From Clostridiales bacterium (GTDB lineage Bacteria; Bacillota; Clostridia; Oscillospirales; CAG-272), in NCBI GenBank assembly GCA_012840355.1, contig DULN01000006.1, positions 193,514 through 257,513 on the forward strand: a stretch of DNA of 64,000 bases, read 5' to 3'. The notes under the pieces are model-generated. The model had not been told where the DNA came from. It worked only from the letters and a program-made list of their open reading frames with translations, and did not search any database. Position 1 is the first letter of the stretch, and every line of letters starts with the position of its first letter. Of this stretch, positions 7,979 to 15,796 are shown one piece after another. The position numbers and the translations under genes are program-made.

Positions 7979-8347
7979 TTACATCGCTGAAAGTTTCTCC
8001 CAAACGCGGTTAAGCTCGCTCTGCATCAAGAGGAGCGAAACCACGGACAGCCCGAAAATCGGAAGTATCAGCGCGACAGTCGACACGTCGTTGGGCATAT
8101 TGACCCCCGCGCGCAGCTGCATATCGTATATGTGTTTTGAATATTTATAGCACCAATAAATAAGGTAGAGGTTGCAGGTAATAATCGTCAGAAGCAGCTC
8201 AAGGCCGGGGCTAATCGACTGGTCGCCTGTGTACTGCCTGACTTCGTCCGATATTTGATAAATAATAACCAACTCGTAAATCCCGCAGGTGACAATGCTG
8301 AGTATAAGTACCAGCACCGGGTTCCGTATTTTCTGGCTGTACTGCAT
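7979..8347 (-). CDS. DUF4234-type membrane protein
   Basis: A 122-residue protein with three hydrophobic segments (about 10-30, 45-65 and 88-108). The opening IRNPVLVLILSIVTCGIYEL and the IYWCYKYSKHI region are characteristic of DUF4234 proteins, whose function is unknown. GGAGG lies 9 bp before the ATG. It is in the same orientation as the Cys-rich gene 110 bp upstream and may be read from the same promoter, since no convincing terminator separates them. Confidence 0.75.
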   Translation of the reverse strand: MQYSQKIRNPVLVLILSIVTCGIYELVIIYQISDEVRQYTGDQSISPGLELLLTIITCNLYLIYWCYKYSKHIYDMQLRAGVNMPNDVSTVALILPIFGLSVVSLLLMQSELNRVWEKLSAM

Positions 8348-8456
8348 CTGGGAGTTCCTCCGTTTTATAACTTCAAAAGGATTTTATATTCCCACCTGTT
8401 AAAATATTCCTTAAAACGGCTGTTACAGCCCTCACCTAATCGCGTTGTGCCGCGGC

Positions 8457-9029
8457 TTATTCCGTTTTGTCCTCGCAGCAGCAGGAGCCATCTTCGGCGT
8501 CGCCGGTTTCGCAAGTGCCGGAGCCGTCGCAGCAGCATTCGGTGTCGCTTTCGCAGCAATCGGACTCCACGTCGCAGCAATCCTCGCAGCACTCGGCGTC
8601 GTCGCCGCAGCAGCAATCGGCGCCCTCGCCGGTATTGCAGCAGCAGGAGCCCTCATCCTTTTTCTCAGGCTCGGGCTGCTTTGCTCCGCAGCGCGGGCAG
8701 TATGCCATATCAATCCCAATCGTGGCGTGGCAGGAGACGCAAAGCCGTTCGTTTTTAAGTTCAGCAAGCTCGTTTTCGTATCTATCTATTTCCTCTTTGA
8801 CCTTGTCGATCTTAGCGACAAGCTCGTCGTATGTTGTGCCGGAGGGAACATTGCCCTTGAGCTCGTCGTATTTAAGCCGGCCAAGACTTGCATAGAGGTT
8901 ATCAAGCCGCGCCTTTGCAGCCGATATTTTATATTTCAGTTTTGCAATCCCGGTTAGTTTGCTGGCTTCGCGCGCGGTGTAATCTGCAGCCTCGGAAACC
9001 GTCTTTGTAATCTTTTCCCAAATATCCAT
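8457..9029 (-). CDS. Coiled-coil protein with zinc ribbon and acidic Cys-cluster tail
   Basis: A 190-residue cytosolic protein from the ATG at 9029 (GGAGG at 7 bp; the longer frame to 9068 lacks a binding site). The N-terminal helical part (about 1-110) looks like a coiled coil (ITKTVSEAADYTAREASKLTG, then KIDKVKEEIDRYENELAELKNE). It is followed by a zinc ribbon CVSC...CPRCG (about 97-115). The last 65 residues are made almost only of Cys, Asp, Glu, Gly and Ser. They hold 19 cysteines in runs of two or three (SCCC, DCCCG, ECCEDCC, SDCCES, ECCC), like a metallothionein. The N-terminal plus zinc-ribbon layout is common in Firmicutes, but the Cys-rich extension is not. Metal storage, buffering or sensing is an inference. 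Confidence 0.75.
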   Translation of the reverse strand: MDIWEKITKTVSEAADYTAREASKLTGIAKLKYKISAAKARLDNLYASLGRLKYDELKGNVPSGTTYDELVAKIDKVKEEIDRYENELAELKNERLCVSCHATIGIDMAYCPRCGAKQPEPEKKDEGSCCCNTGEGADCCCGDDAECCEDCCDVESDCCESDTECCCDGSGTCETGDAEDGSCCCEDKTE

Positions 9030-9070
9030 TCTGGTACCTCCGGTTATACTCGACAAATATCTATACAATC

Positions 9071-9099
9071 ATTATATAGCACTCGTAAAATATTGTCAA
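9071..9099 (-). promoter_or_regulatory. Consensus sigma-A promoter of the Cys-rich protein gene
   Basis: On the minus strand: TTGACA (complement of 9094-9099), 17 bp, TATAAT (complement of 9071-9076), a perfect match at both boxes and spacing. Confidence 0.9.
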
Positions 9100-9150
9100 T
9101 AAGAAAGGGAAAATAAGCGTATGGGCTGCTAATAAAATCGGGCAAAACCA

Positions 9151-9179
9151 TTGACAAAAGTAAACCATGAGGATATAAT
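9151..9179 (+). promoter_or_regulatory. Consensus sigma-A promoter of the CorC/HlyC-like gene
   Basis: TTGACA (9151-9156), 17 bp, TATAAT (9174-9179). It is divergent from the promoter at 9071-9099 across about 50 bp. Confidence 0.9.
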
Positions 9180-9185
9180 ATATCT

Positions 9186-9335
9186 TGACAAATTACACAA
9201 ACCGCACGGCCCTTAGCCTTTCGGTTTGAATACTTATGGTTTGTTCCGGTACGGTTGTTTCGGCGCGGGTTGGCGGGTATGCCGCCGTAAAGAAACCGCC
9301 GGGCTCGGCAAAGCCGATGCCTGCCTATCTTCCCG
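9186..9335 (+). other. About 150-nt untranslated leader of the CorC/HlyC-like gene
   Basis: This region between promoter and ATG contains short pairings (AACCG/CGGTT, GGCGG-GTATG-CCGCC, CGGC-AAA-GCCG) but does not match a riboswitch class that I recognise. No gene or terminator is seen in it. With the two divergent promoters it accounts for the gap from 9030 to 9335. Confidence 0.4.
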
Positions 9336-10817
9336 ATGTCCGGGGCGCCGCCGGTGCAGGGGGAATTTTTTTTGCCAGACCGATTGTGGGGTCAGCTTCT
9401 GCTCCAATTGGTTCTGATTGCCATCAATGCATTTTTTGCGTCCACAGAGATGGCGGTTATTTCGCTAAATGACAAAAAGGTGAGAAAGCTAGCGGAGGGA
9501 GGAGACAAGAAAGCACTCAGGCTGCTTGACTTTGTAGAGCGCCCTGAAAAATTTCTATCAACCATTCAGGTCGGGATCACGCTAGCAGGATACCTCGGCA
9601 GCGCGTTTGCAGCCGACAACTTCGCCGGCAGGATTCGCGACTGGGTTGTCGATGATTTAGGCTTTTCGCTCCTTAGCCCCGAGACGGTTAACACCATCGC
9701 GATAATAATTATAACGCTTATCCTCTCGTTCTTCACGCTGGTGTTGGGTGAGCTTGTGCCCAAACGCATCGCGATGAAGCGCGCCGAAGCCGTCGCAAAT
9801 ATGTCAGCCGGCGTGATACGCTTCACCGCAGTGATAATGAAGCCAGTGGTATGGCTGCTTTCGGCGGCTACGAACGGCATGCTAAGGATGTTTGGGTTAG
9901 ACCCGCACGACGATGAAGAAGAGGTAACCGAAGAGGAAATCCGCTTGATGGTCGACGCCGGCGAGGAAAAGGGCGCGATTGAGCCTACCGAAAAAGAGCT
10001 GATTGAGAACGTATTTGAGTTCAACAACCTCACCGCAGCCGACGTTATGACTCACCGAACCGAGATGACCGCTCTGTGGATCGAAGACTCGGAAGAAGAA
10101 ATAATCCAGACAATTATCGAAAGCGGCTTTTCAAGATTCCCGGTATATGACAAGGATATCGACGACATCATAGGAATACTTTCGACGCGAAAGTTCCTAC
10201 TAAACCTGCGCGCCGAGAATAAAAAACCGCTAAAAGAGCTGCTTTACCCGCCTTATTTTGTGCCCGAGACCGTTCGCGCCGACGCACTATTCCGCGATAT
10301 GCAGCAAAAGAAAATACATATCGCAATAGTGCTCGACGAATACGGCGGAACTTCGGGTCTGGTCACAATGGAGGACCTGCTTGAAACGCTCGTCGGCAAT
10401 ATCTACGACGAGTCGGACTCCGAGCCGCAGAACACCGCCGACATTATAGACCTCGGCGAAGGCGTGCTGCGCGTCAAAGGCTCGGTCGAACTCGAGCAGC
10501 TTGAGGAAGCGCTCGGCACGAAAATCGTTTTGGACAGCGAGGATGACGAGGACATCGATACTGTCGGTGGGCTGGTGTATAGCCGCCTGACCGCAATACC
10601 CGACGACGGCCCGTGCCATGAAGTGATTATCGTAGGCAACATTGAGATAACGCTTGAGTCGATTGAAGACCATAGGGTCGCATGGGCAAAGGTTCGGGTG
10701 ATTGAAAAGAACGAAAAGGAGTCCGAGGAAAAGCAGGCGGAATATGAAAGGCCCGACAGATCTGACAAGGCCGAACGTGTCGACAGACTCGAAAGAGCCG
10801 AAAAGAACGGCAGATAA
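9336..10817 (+). CDS. CNNM/CBS/CorC_HlyC-type membrane protein (hemolysin C family)
   Basis: A 493-residue protein of the CorC/HlyC family, members of which handle Mg2+ or Co2+ efflux or act in membrane homeostasis. It has a CNNM (DUF21) transmembrane domain (about 20-195, with NAFFASTEMAVISLN and ELVPKRIAMKRAE), a CBS pair (about 225-345; DVMTHRTEM and DEYGGTSGLVTMEDLLE) and a CorC_HlyC domain (about 360-450). An unusual highly charged Lys/Glu/Arg/Asp tail closes the protein. The ATG at 9336 has no ribosome binding site; a TTG at 9372 preceded by AGGGGG at 8 bp is an alternative that would remove 12 residues. It is monocistronic, with a clear promoter and terminator. Confidence 0.88.
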   Translation: MSGAPPVQGEFFLPDRLWGQLLLQLVLIAINAFFASTEMAVISLNDKKVRKLAEGGDKKALRLLDFVERPEKFLSTIQVGITLAGYLGSAFAADNFAGRIRDWVVDDLGFSLLSPETVNTIAIIIITLILSFFTLVLGELVPKRIAMKRAEAVANMSAGVIRFTAVIMKPVVWLLSAATNGMLRMFGLDPHDDEEEVTEEEIRLMVDAGEEKGAIEPTEKELIENVFEFNNLTAADVMTHRTEMTALWIEDSEEEIIQTIIESGFSRFPVYDKDIDDIIGILSTRKFLLNLRAENKKPLKELLYPPYFVPETVRADALFRDMQQKKIHIAIVLDEYGGTSGLVTMEDLLETLVGNIYDESDSEPQNTADIIDLGEGVLRVKGSVELEQLEEALGTKIVLDSEDDEDIDTVGGLVYSRLTAIPDDGPCHEVIIVGNIEITLESIEDHRVAWAKVRVIEKNEKESEEKQAEYERPDRSDKAERVDRLERAEKNGR

Positions 10818-10829
10818 TTGCGATATGTC

Positions 10830-10857
10830 AGCCGGAGCGAAAAGCTCCGGCTTTTTA
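10830..10857 (+). terminator. Terminator of the CorC/HlyC-like gene
   Basis: AGCCGGAGC-GAAA-GCTCCGGCT followed by TTTTT. Confidence 0.9.
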
Positions 10858-10949
10858 AATTCTGTATGTCGAAAAAAGTCTGCGCTATAGATGTAATGCA
10901 GTTTTGCGCAAAATTTAAGCTCAACTTGTCGTCATTTTGTGGGTTTTAC

Positions 10950-10978
10950 TTGATTTTTTTAGCCCACTGCTTTATAAT
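10950..10978 (+). promoter_or_regulatory. Promoter of the O-acetylation cassette
   Basis: TTGATT (10950-10955), 17 bp, TATAAT (10973-10978). Confidence 0.75.
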
Positions 10979-11033
10979 AATGACAAACATCATTCGAGCC
11001 ATAACCGCTAAAATATTTGCGAGGGGGAACAAG

Positions 11034-11084
11034 ATGAGGAAAAATCAAATAGCAAAAGGCTCGGCGGGGGTAAAGCATGGATAA
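11034..11084 (+). CDS. Small leader ORF (16 aa) overlapping the cassette's first gene
   Basis: ATG at 11034 follows a strong GAGGGGGAAC binding site and encodes a 16-residue basic peptide (MRKNQIAKGSAGVKHG). Its stop TAA (11082-11084) lies 3 nt past the ATG (11077) of the AlgX-like gene, which is in another frame. Ribosomes ending here could restart on the overlapping ATG, which has its own GGCGGGGG site inside the leader ORF. Expression is not proven; it could also be chance. Confidence 0.45.
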   Translation: MRKNQIAKGSAGVKHG

Positions 11085-12588
11085 AAAGAAGCATCCATTT
11101 GCAGAAGTCCCAACGCCGGGCGAGGGAATAAGCCCCGGCCCAGAGAGCCAAACCGGCGGCGCAAGGCAGGGCGAACCTAAAAAAGTGTTTCGCGACATTC
11201 GCAGGATATCCGATGCGGTGGCTCTCGGGATATTCCTGTTCCTTGTTTATTTGCCGATAACGCTGCTGGCGGCGACCGGACGCACAAGCTCTCCGCTTTC
11301 GTTTGAGGCGACGCCGGAACTCCCCGAGGCGACATTTAAAAACTACATTGACGGAAAGCTCACCAATGGCTTTCAAGAGTGGTTTTCAAAGAAATGGCCG
11401 CTCCGCTCCACATTGGTTTTGGCATATAACCAATTCATCTATGACCTTGAAAACCTTGGTGCTTCAGACGACGGTACCGATATCGGTGGAACCGATATAA
11501 TAGATAGCACACCAACTGAAACTGAAGGGACGGCAGAGCAGGAGCCGCAAGGCCCGGAAATACTCGAGTTTAACCCGCTTTATGCCGAAATCAACCGCCT
11601 GCGCATGACGCAGGAGATGATAGAGCCCACTGGCTATAGGGGTACCGCGCAGGTTGTCATAGGCAAGTCAGGGTACCTATACGAAAACGGCTACATAAAC
11701 GAGTATTTGGGCTACTCGAAAATGTACCGCGAGGTGACCCGCGAGACGATAGACGACCAGGTGAAAAAGCTTGAGTATATACAAGAAAAGCTCGCGGAGC
11801 GCGGTACCGCGTTCGTGCTGCTTATAACGCCGAGCAAGGCGTCGCAGTATCCCGACGCGATTCCCGACTGGTACAAAGCCGCGAATTCGGCGCCGGAAAA
11901 CTATGTGCGCCCATACACAATGTTAATCGAGCGGCTGCAACAGAGCACCGTCAACTATGTTGACAGCGCTTCGCTGTATAAAGAAGTCGGGCTGCAGGAT
12001 ACCTTCCCGAAAACAGGCATCCACTGGAACAAGCTCGCAGCCGTAGAATCGATTAGGGCGGTTTTGGCAAGCTACGAAAAGCAGACTGGCAAGACGGTAC
12101 GCCAGCTTGAGATTGTAAAGATCAATAAATCTAAAAATCCGCCCGGGTTCGGCAACCCTGAGCAGGACATATTCGGCCTTGTCTACAGTTCGCGTCCGAA
12201 CGCGAAGAAAATCGTCGACGATTGGTACTATTGGCCTGAGGTACGCGTTGTAAACGAGGATGCTGAGCGCATAAACGTCTTCGTGCAGGGCGGCAGCTTC
12301 ACGCACGATATAAACACCTACCTACCGATGTACAAAATTTCAAGAAGGCTGCGTAGCGTTTACTATAACCAGGATCCCAACCTCTTCGCCAAGAATGAAG
12401 CTACTGTAGACAAAGCGTGGGATAAATACCTTGAAGACTGCGACCTCGTAATTTTCGAATGCAACGAGCAGTTTGTGCGCGGGTTCGGCGGCAACGCCCC
12501 GAGATGGGCGGAGGCCGACGTGATTGGCTATGAGATCGGCCCTCGCGTTTACGAGTCGCTATATAGCTATTTACAGCGCAACAGTTGA
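11077..12588 (+). CDS. AlgX/AlgJ (DHHW)-like SGNH acetyltransferase, membrane-anchored
   Basis: A 503-residue protein: a proline-rich cytoplasmic N-terminus (about 1-45), one signal-anchor helix (about 48-68, GIFLFLVYLPITLLAA), then an extracytoplasmic domain of the AlgX/AlgJ type with the opening GKSGYLYENGYINEY. Candidate catalytic elements are the His in KTGIHWNK and the Ser in QGGSFTHD. The canonical Asp of the D-x-H-W motif is Gly here. Such proteins transfer acetyl groups delivered by an MBOAT protein onto extracellular polysaccharide. The gene directly downstream is exactly such an MBOAT, 12 bp away. An acidic insertion (about residues 125-160, rich in Asp, Thr and Glu) precedes the catalytic domain. 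Confidence 0.8.
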   Translation: MDKKKHPFAEVPTPGEGISPGPESQTGGARQGEPKKVFRDIRRISDAVALGIFLFLVYLPITLLAATGRTSSPLSFEATPELPEATFKNYIDGKLTNGFQEWFSKKWPLRSTLVLAYNQFIYDLENLGASDDGTDIGGTDIIDSTPTETEGTAEQEPQGPEILEFNPLYAEINRLRMTQEMIEPTGYRGTAQVVIGKSGYLYENGYINEYLGYSKMYREVTRETIDDQVKKLEYIQEKLAERGTAFVLLITPSKASQYPDAIPDWYKAANSAPENYVRPYTMLIERLQQSTVNYVDSASLYKEVGLQDTFPKTGIHWNKLAAVESIRAVLASYEKQTGKTVRQLEIVKINKSKNPPGFGNPEQDIFGLVYSSRPNAKKIVDDWYYWPEVRVVNEDAERINVFVQGGSFTHDINTYLPMYKISRRLRSVYYNQDPNLFAKNEATVDKAWDKYLEDCDLVIFECNEQFVRGFGGNAPRWAEADVIGYEIGPRVYESLYSYLQRNS

Positions 12589-12600
12589 TAAGGTGACGCC

Positions 12601-13989
12601 ATGATATTTTCATCGACACTGTTTTTGTTCATATTCCTGCCCGCGACGCTGCTGGCTTATTACGCCATACCGGCAAAGCACCTAAAAGCGCGAAACATAG
12701 TGCTGCTTTGCGCGTCTCTCATCTTCTACGCCTGGGGCGAGCCTAAAAACATAATCCTTATGCTGCTTTCAATAGCGGCAAACTATGTTTTCGGCTTACT
12801 TATAGGGAAATTTGCAGAAAACTCGGGCAAAAAGAAACTGGTTCTCGTACTGTCGATTGTCTTCAACCTTGGCATGCTCGGGTACTATAAGTACTGGAAC
12901 CTCTTTACGTTCGGCAAGCTGTGGGAGGTTGCACTCCCAATCGGCATAAGCTTTTTCACCTTCCAGATCATGTCGTATGTCATCGACGTGTATCGCGACG
13001 AGGTGGCTGTTCAGCGCAGCCTGTTTAAGCTGGGGCTTTACATATCGCTGTTCCCGCAGCTTATCGCCGGCCCGATAGTGCGCTATGCCGACATTGAGCT
13101 CCAGCTTTCCGAGCGCACGACCGACCTTAAAAAGTTCGCGAGCGGCATCAGGCGCTTTATAGTGGGCTTTTCCAAAAAAGTGCTGATAGCCAACGTTGTG
13201 GCAGTGCCTACCGATACGATATTTGCGCTTGAGAGCCGCCCCGCCGCGACGGCATGGCTGGGTATAATTTGCTATGCGCTGCAGATTTATTTCGACTTTT
13301 CCGGCTACAGCGACATGGCGATAGGGCTCGGGCGCATGTTTGGCTTTGAGTTCCTTGAAAACTTTGACTATCCGTATATCTCCACTTCGGTGCGCGAGTT
13401 CTGGCGGCGGTGGCATATATCGCTTTCGACTTGGTTCCGCGACTACCTTTATATCCCGCTTGGCGGCAACCGCCGCGGCAAGCTGCGCACGTACATCAAC
13501 CTAGTTATCGTGTTCGCCTGCACAGGCTTTTGGCACGGCGCATCGTGGAGCTTCCTTATTTGGGGCCTTTACCACGGCTTCTTCCTTGTCGTAGAGCGCT
13601 TGGGATTCGGAAAAGTGCTTGAGCGCCTGCCGAAATTCATAGGGCGTATGTACACCCTTTTGGCGGTGCTCTTCGGCTGGGTGCTATTTAGGGCAGATAA
13701 TCTGACACTTGCCATAAAGTATATGGGCGACATGCTGAATTTCGCAAACTTCGGCTTGACCCATGCGGTCTCGCAGCTTGACAATCTGAAGATAATCACG
13801 ATTATAGCGGGCATTATCGCAAGCATGCCGGTGCTAGGGTTTATCAAAAAGCAGTTTGAGAAGCGCGGCGAGCGCGGCGAGGCGACGGCTTCGGTGCTCT
13901 CTACTGCGGTGTGCGCGGTTATGTTCTGCTTCGCCATAATCTGCCTGACCGGTTCGGACTACAACCCCTTCATTTACTTTAGGTTCTAA
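12601..13989 (+). CDS. AlgI-like MBOAT O-acyltransferase
   Basis: A 462-residue multipass membrane protein of the MBOAT family, AlgI/PatA type, that moves acetyl groups across the membrane for O-acetylation of polysaccharide. Diagnostic segments are the start MIFSSTLFLFIFLPA, YYKYWNLF, the block REFWRRWHISLSTWFRDYLYIPLGGNR split around 262-290, and the catalytic-His motif GFWHGASWSF (His about 307), followed by GLYHG. AAGGTGACGCC precedes the ATG. It follows the AlgX-like gene by 12 bp and is followed 9 bp later by the discoidin-domain gene, so the three form one operon. DltB-like D-alanylation is unlikely because no dltA, dltC or dltD is nearby. Confidence 0.93.
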   Translation: MIFSSTLFLFIFLPATLLAYYAIPAKHLKARNIVLLCASLIFYAWGEPKNIILMLLSIAANYVFGLLIGKFAENSGKKKLVLVLSIVFNLGMLGYYKYWNLFTFGKLWEVALPIGISFFTFQIMSYVIDVYRDEVAVQRSLFKLGLYISLFPQLIAGPIVRYADIELQLSERTTDLKKFASGIRRFIVGFSKKVLIANVVAVPTDTIFALESRPAATAWLGIICYALQIYFDFSGYSDMAIGLGRMFGFEFLENFDYPYISTSVREFWRRWHISLSTWFRDYLYIPLGGNRRGKLRTYINLVIVFACTGFWHGASWSFLIWGLYHGFFLVVERLGFGKVLERLPKFIGRMYTLLAVLFGWVLFRADNLTLAIKYMGDMLNFANFGLTHAVSQLDNLKIITIIAGIIASMPVLGFIKKQFEKRGERGEATASVLSTAVCAVMFCFAIICLTGSDYNPFIYFRF

Positions 13990-13998
13990 GCGCAGAAG

Positions 13999-14874
13999 AT
14001 GGGACGGACAAAGGGAGATATGAAAAACAAAGCGAAAAAAACGCTTGGCGCTTTGCTGCTGGCGACGCTGCTTTTGGCGGCGGTTGCGCTGCCCACCGGC
14101 GCAAAGCCGGGCGACAATATAATGCAAAGGGCAAAGCTCTACCAAAGCACAGGCTATATAAACGATGAAGAACAGGACGTTTTCCTATTTGATGGTGATT
14201 ACGACACTAAATGGTGCGCCACGATAGGAGACGCGAGATACCCCACCTCGGAGCTAAAAAGGCTGGCGCAGGAAGGGTTTATACATATCCTTGCCGTCGA
14301 TTTCGGCGAGGAGAAGTATTTCGACAGCTACCGGCTATATCTCGCTTCGACGGGCGCGCGCGACTATGGCATAACGTCATACAATGCTACTGCGTGGAAA
14401 ATCCAGATAAGCTCGGACGGCGCGATTTGGAAGGAAGTCTCGCGCGTTACCGACTGTTGGGACGAAGAGATCGTAACGGTCAACATCGGCGTCCGCAAAG
14501 CGCGGTATTTACGTATACTCGTCGACGAGCCGGAGCAGTCCGGAGGCAAGACTGTCAGGCTCTACGAGCTTGAAGTCTTTGAGTGCGAGCCAGGCGAGCT
14601 TGCAACCGGCGTGGTGAGGACGAACGGCTCAAATGTCAAGGCCGAAGCTAAGGAAACCGAAGCGGCTAAGGCGCAAGAAGCGGAGCTGCTTGAGGGCGAA
14701 GAGCCCGAGGAGTCCGAAGATATCGAGCTTGGCTACATGCCTTCCGAGGCGATAGAATACGAAGGTTATGAGCTTGGCATTGGCGGCGCAATCGGCATAG
14801 TGGTTCTCGCTGCGATAGCGGCTGCAATCTCGGTACTCGCATCGCACCGCGCGAAAAAAGAGCAGCTTTACTAA
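13999..14874 (+). CDS. Discoidin (F5/8 type C)-domain membrane-anchored protein
   Basis: A 291-residue protein with a signal peptide (about 8-35), an F5/8 type C (discoidin) jelly-roll domain (about 45-200; DGDYDTKWCA, HILAVDFGEEKYFDSYRLY, WKIQISSDGAIWKEV, ARYLRILVDE), an acidic Glu/Ala linker (about 205-255), one transmembrane helix (about 262-282) and a short basic tail. Discoidin domains usually bind sugars, so this may hold the polysaccharide being acetylated by the two upstream enzymes. ATG at 14020 (preceded closely by GGGAG) is an alternative start that gives a cleaner signal peptide. It ends the operon before a terminator. Confidence 0.8.
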   Translation: MGRTKGDMKNKAKKTLGALLLATLLLAAVALPTGAKPGDNIMQRAKLYQSTGYINDEEQDVFLFDGDYDTKWCATIGDARYPTSELKRLAQEGFIHILAVDFGEEKYFDSYRLYLASTGARDYGITSYNATAWKIQISSDGAIWKEVSRVTDCWDEEIVTVNIGVRKARYLRILVDEPEQSGGKTVRLYELEVFECEPGELATGVVRTNGSNVKAEAKETEAAKAQEAELLEGEEPEESEDIELGYMPSEAIEYEGYELGIGGAIGIVVLAAIAAAISVLASHRAKKEQLY

Positions 14875-14880
14875 TAATGA

Positions 14881-14911
14881 GTCGCCGGGACAACAACCCG
14901 GCGACAATTTT
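14881..14911 (+). terminator. Terminator of the O-acetylation operon
   Basis: GTCGCCGGG-ACAACAA-CCCGGCGAC followed by AATTTTGTTT. Confidence 0.85.
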
Positions 14912-14913
14912 GT

Positions 14914-14942
14914 TTGAATGAAGGCTTTTTGTGTGATATAAT
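14914..14942 (+). promoter_or_regulatory. Promoter of the tRNA methyltransferase-like gene
   Basis: TTGAAT (14914-14919), 17 bp, TATAAT (14937-14942). It rules out the in-frame TTG at 14914 as a start codon. Confidence 0.8.
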
Positions 14943-14970
14943 AAAGAAAACTAGTACGAAAGTCCTTCCT

Positions 14971-15735
14971 ATGGAAAAAGAGAGCGAGATTGTCACCACG
15001 GTTAACGACAACATAACGATAGCGGAGCCGGTAAACGGGCAGCGGTTCGGCACAGACGCGCTGCTGCTTGCGGCGTATGCAAAAAAATCGCCGAAAAGCA
15101 CGGCGGTTGAGATTGGCACAGGTAGCGGCATCGTCGCGCTGCTGTGCGCAGGCCGCCGCAAATTTGCGCATATCGACGCAGTGGAGGTCCAGCCGGCGCT
15201 TGCCGAGCTTTGCGCCCGCAATATTGAGCGGAACGGTATGGGGGCGCATGTCAGCGCGTACTGCGCCGATGCGCGTGCGTTTTGCCGGCTGCCGGAGCGC
15301 GCCGGCGCGTATGACGCCGCGCTTTTTAACCCGCCCTATATGCGTGTCGGCGACGGGTACCGTTCGGACGACGCGGGGCGCGACGCTTCCCGCCGCGAGT
15401 TGCATGGCGATATTTTCGAGCTATGTTCCGCTGTCTCAAGGCTCTTGCGCACCGGCGGGGTATTTTACTCCGTATACCGGCCCGACAGGCTTGCCGACCT
15501 TATCTGCGCGCTGCGTGACGCATCGCTTGAGCCAAAGCGCATGACTTTTGTATGCGACACCGCCGGCCATCCGCCATGCCTTGTGCTGGTCGAGTCGCGC
15601 AAGGGCTCTGGCGTGGCGATGTACCTGACCCCAATCTTTATAATGCGGGAGGGCGGGCGCCCGACGCCTGATTTTATGTACTTGCTTGAAAACGGAGAGT
15701 TTCCGGCGAAATACATTTCCCGGGAAAAATCGTAG
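14971..15735 (+). CDS. tRNA1(Val) (adenine37-N6)-methyltransferase-like protein (TrmN6/YfiC family)
   Basis: A 254-residue class I SAM-dependent methyltransferase. The SAM-binding motif is VEIGTGSGIVALLCA, the acidic post-strand motif is DAVEVQ, and the catalytic amino-methyltransferase motif is FNPPYM. The preceding segment ANGQ-like VNGQRFGTDALLLAAYA is typical of YfiC/TrmN6 proteins. The frame is open upstream to a TTG at 14914, but that codon is the -35 box, so ATG 14971 is the first plausible start; its binding site is weak. Single gene flanked by promoter and terminator. Confidence 0.85.
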   Translation: MEKESEIVTTVNDNITIAEPVNGQRFGTDALLLAAYAKKSPKSTAVEIGTGSGIVALLCAGRRKFAHIDAVEVQPALAELCARNIERNGMGAHVSAYCADARAFCRLPERAGAYDAALFNPPYMRVGDGYRSDDAGRDASRRELHGDIFELCSAVSRLLRTGGVFYSVYRPDRLADLICALRDASLEPKRMTFVCDTAGHPPCLVLVESRKGSGVAMYLTPIFIMREGGRPTPDFMYLLENGEFPAKYISREKS

Positions 15736-15741
15736 AAAAAT

Positions 15742-15776
15742 ACCGCCAAGGCAATTAGCCTTGGCGGTTTTATTTT
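15742..15776 (+). terminator. Bidirectional terminator between methyltransferase and MATE genes
   Basis: ACCGCCAAGGC-AATTA-GCCTTGGCGGT followed by TTTATTTT; the minus strand reads ATTTTTC after the stem. Confidence 0.85.
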
Positions 15777-15796
15777 GCTACTGCCGAACAAACGAA

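Noticed and set aside
8432..8957. Several long plus-strand frames opposite the Cys-rich gene
   Set aside because: They arise from repetitive Cys/Asp codons read on the other strand (Gln/Ser or Arg-rich products) and have no ribosome binding site.
9226..9472. Two short frames upstream of the CorC/HlyC-like gene
   Set aside because: No binding site, low-complexity products, and they lie in the leader and run out of frame into the real gene.
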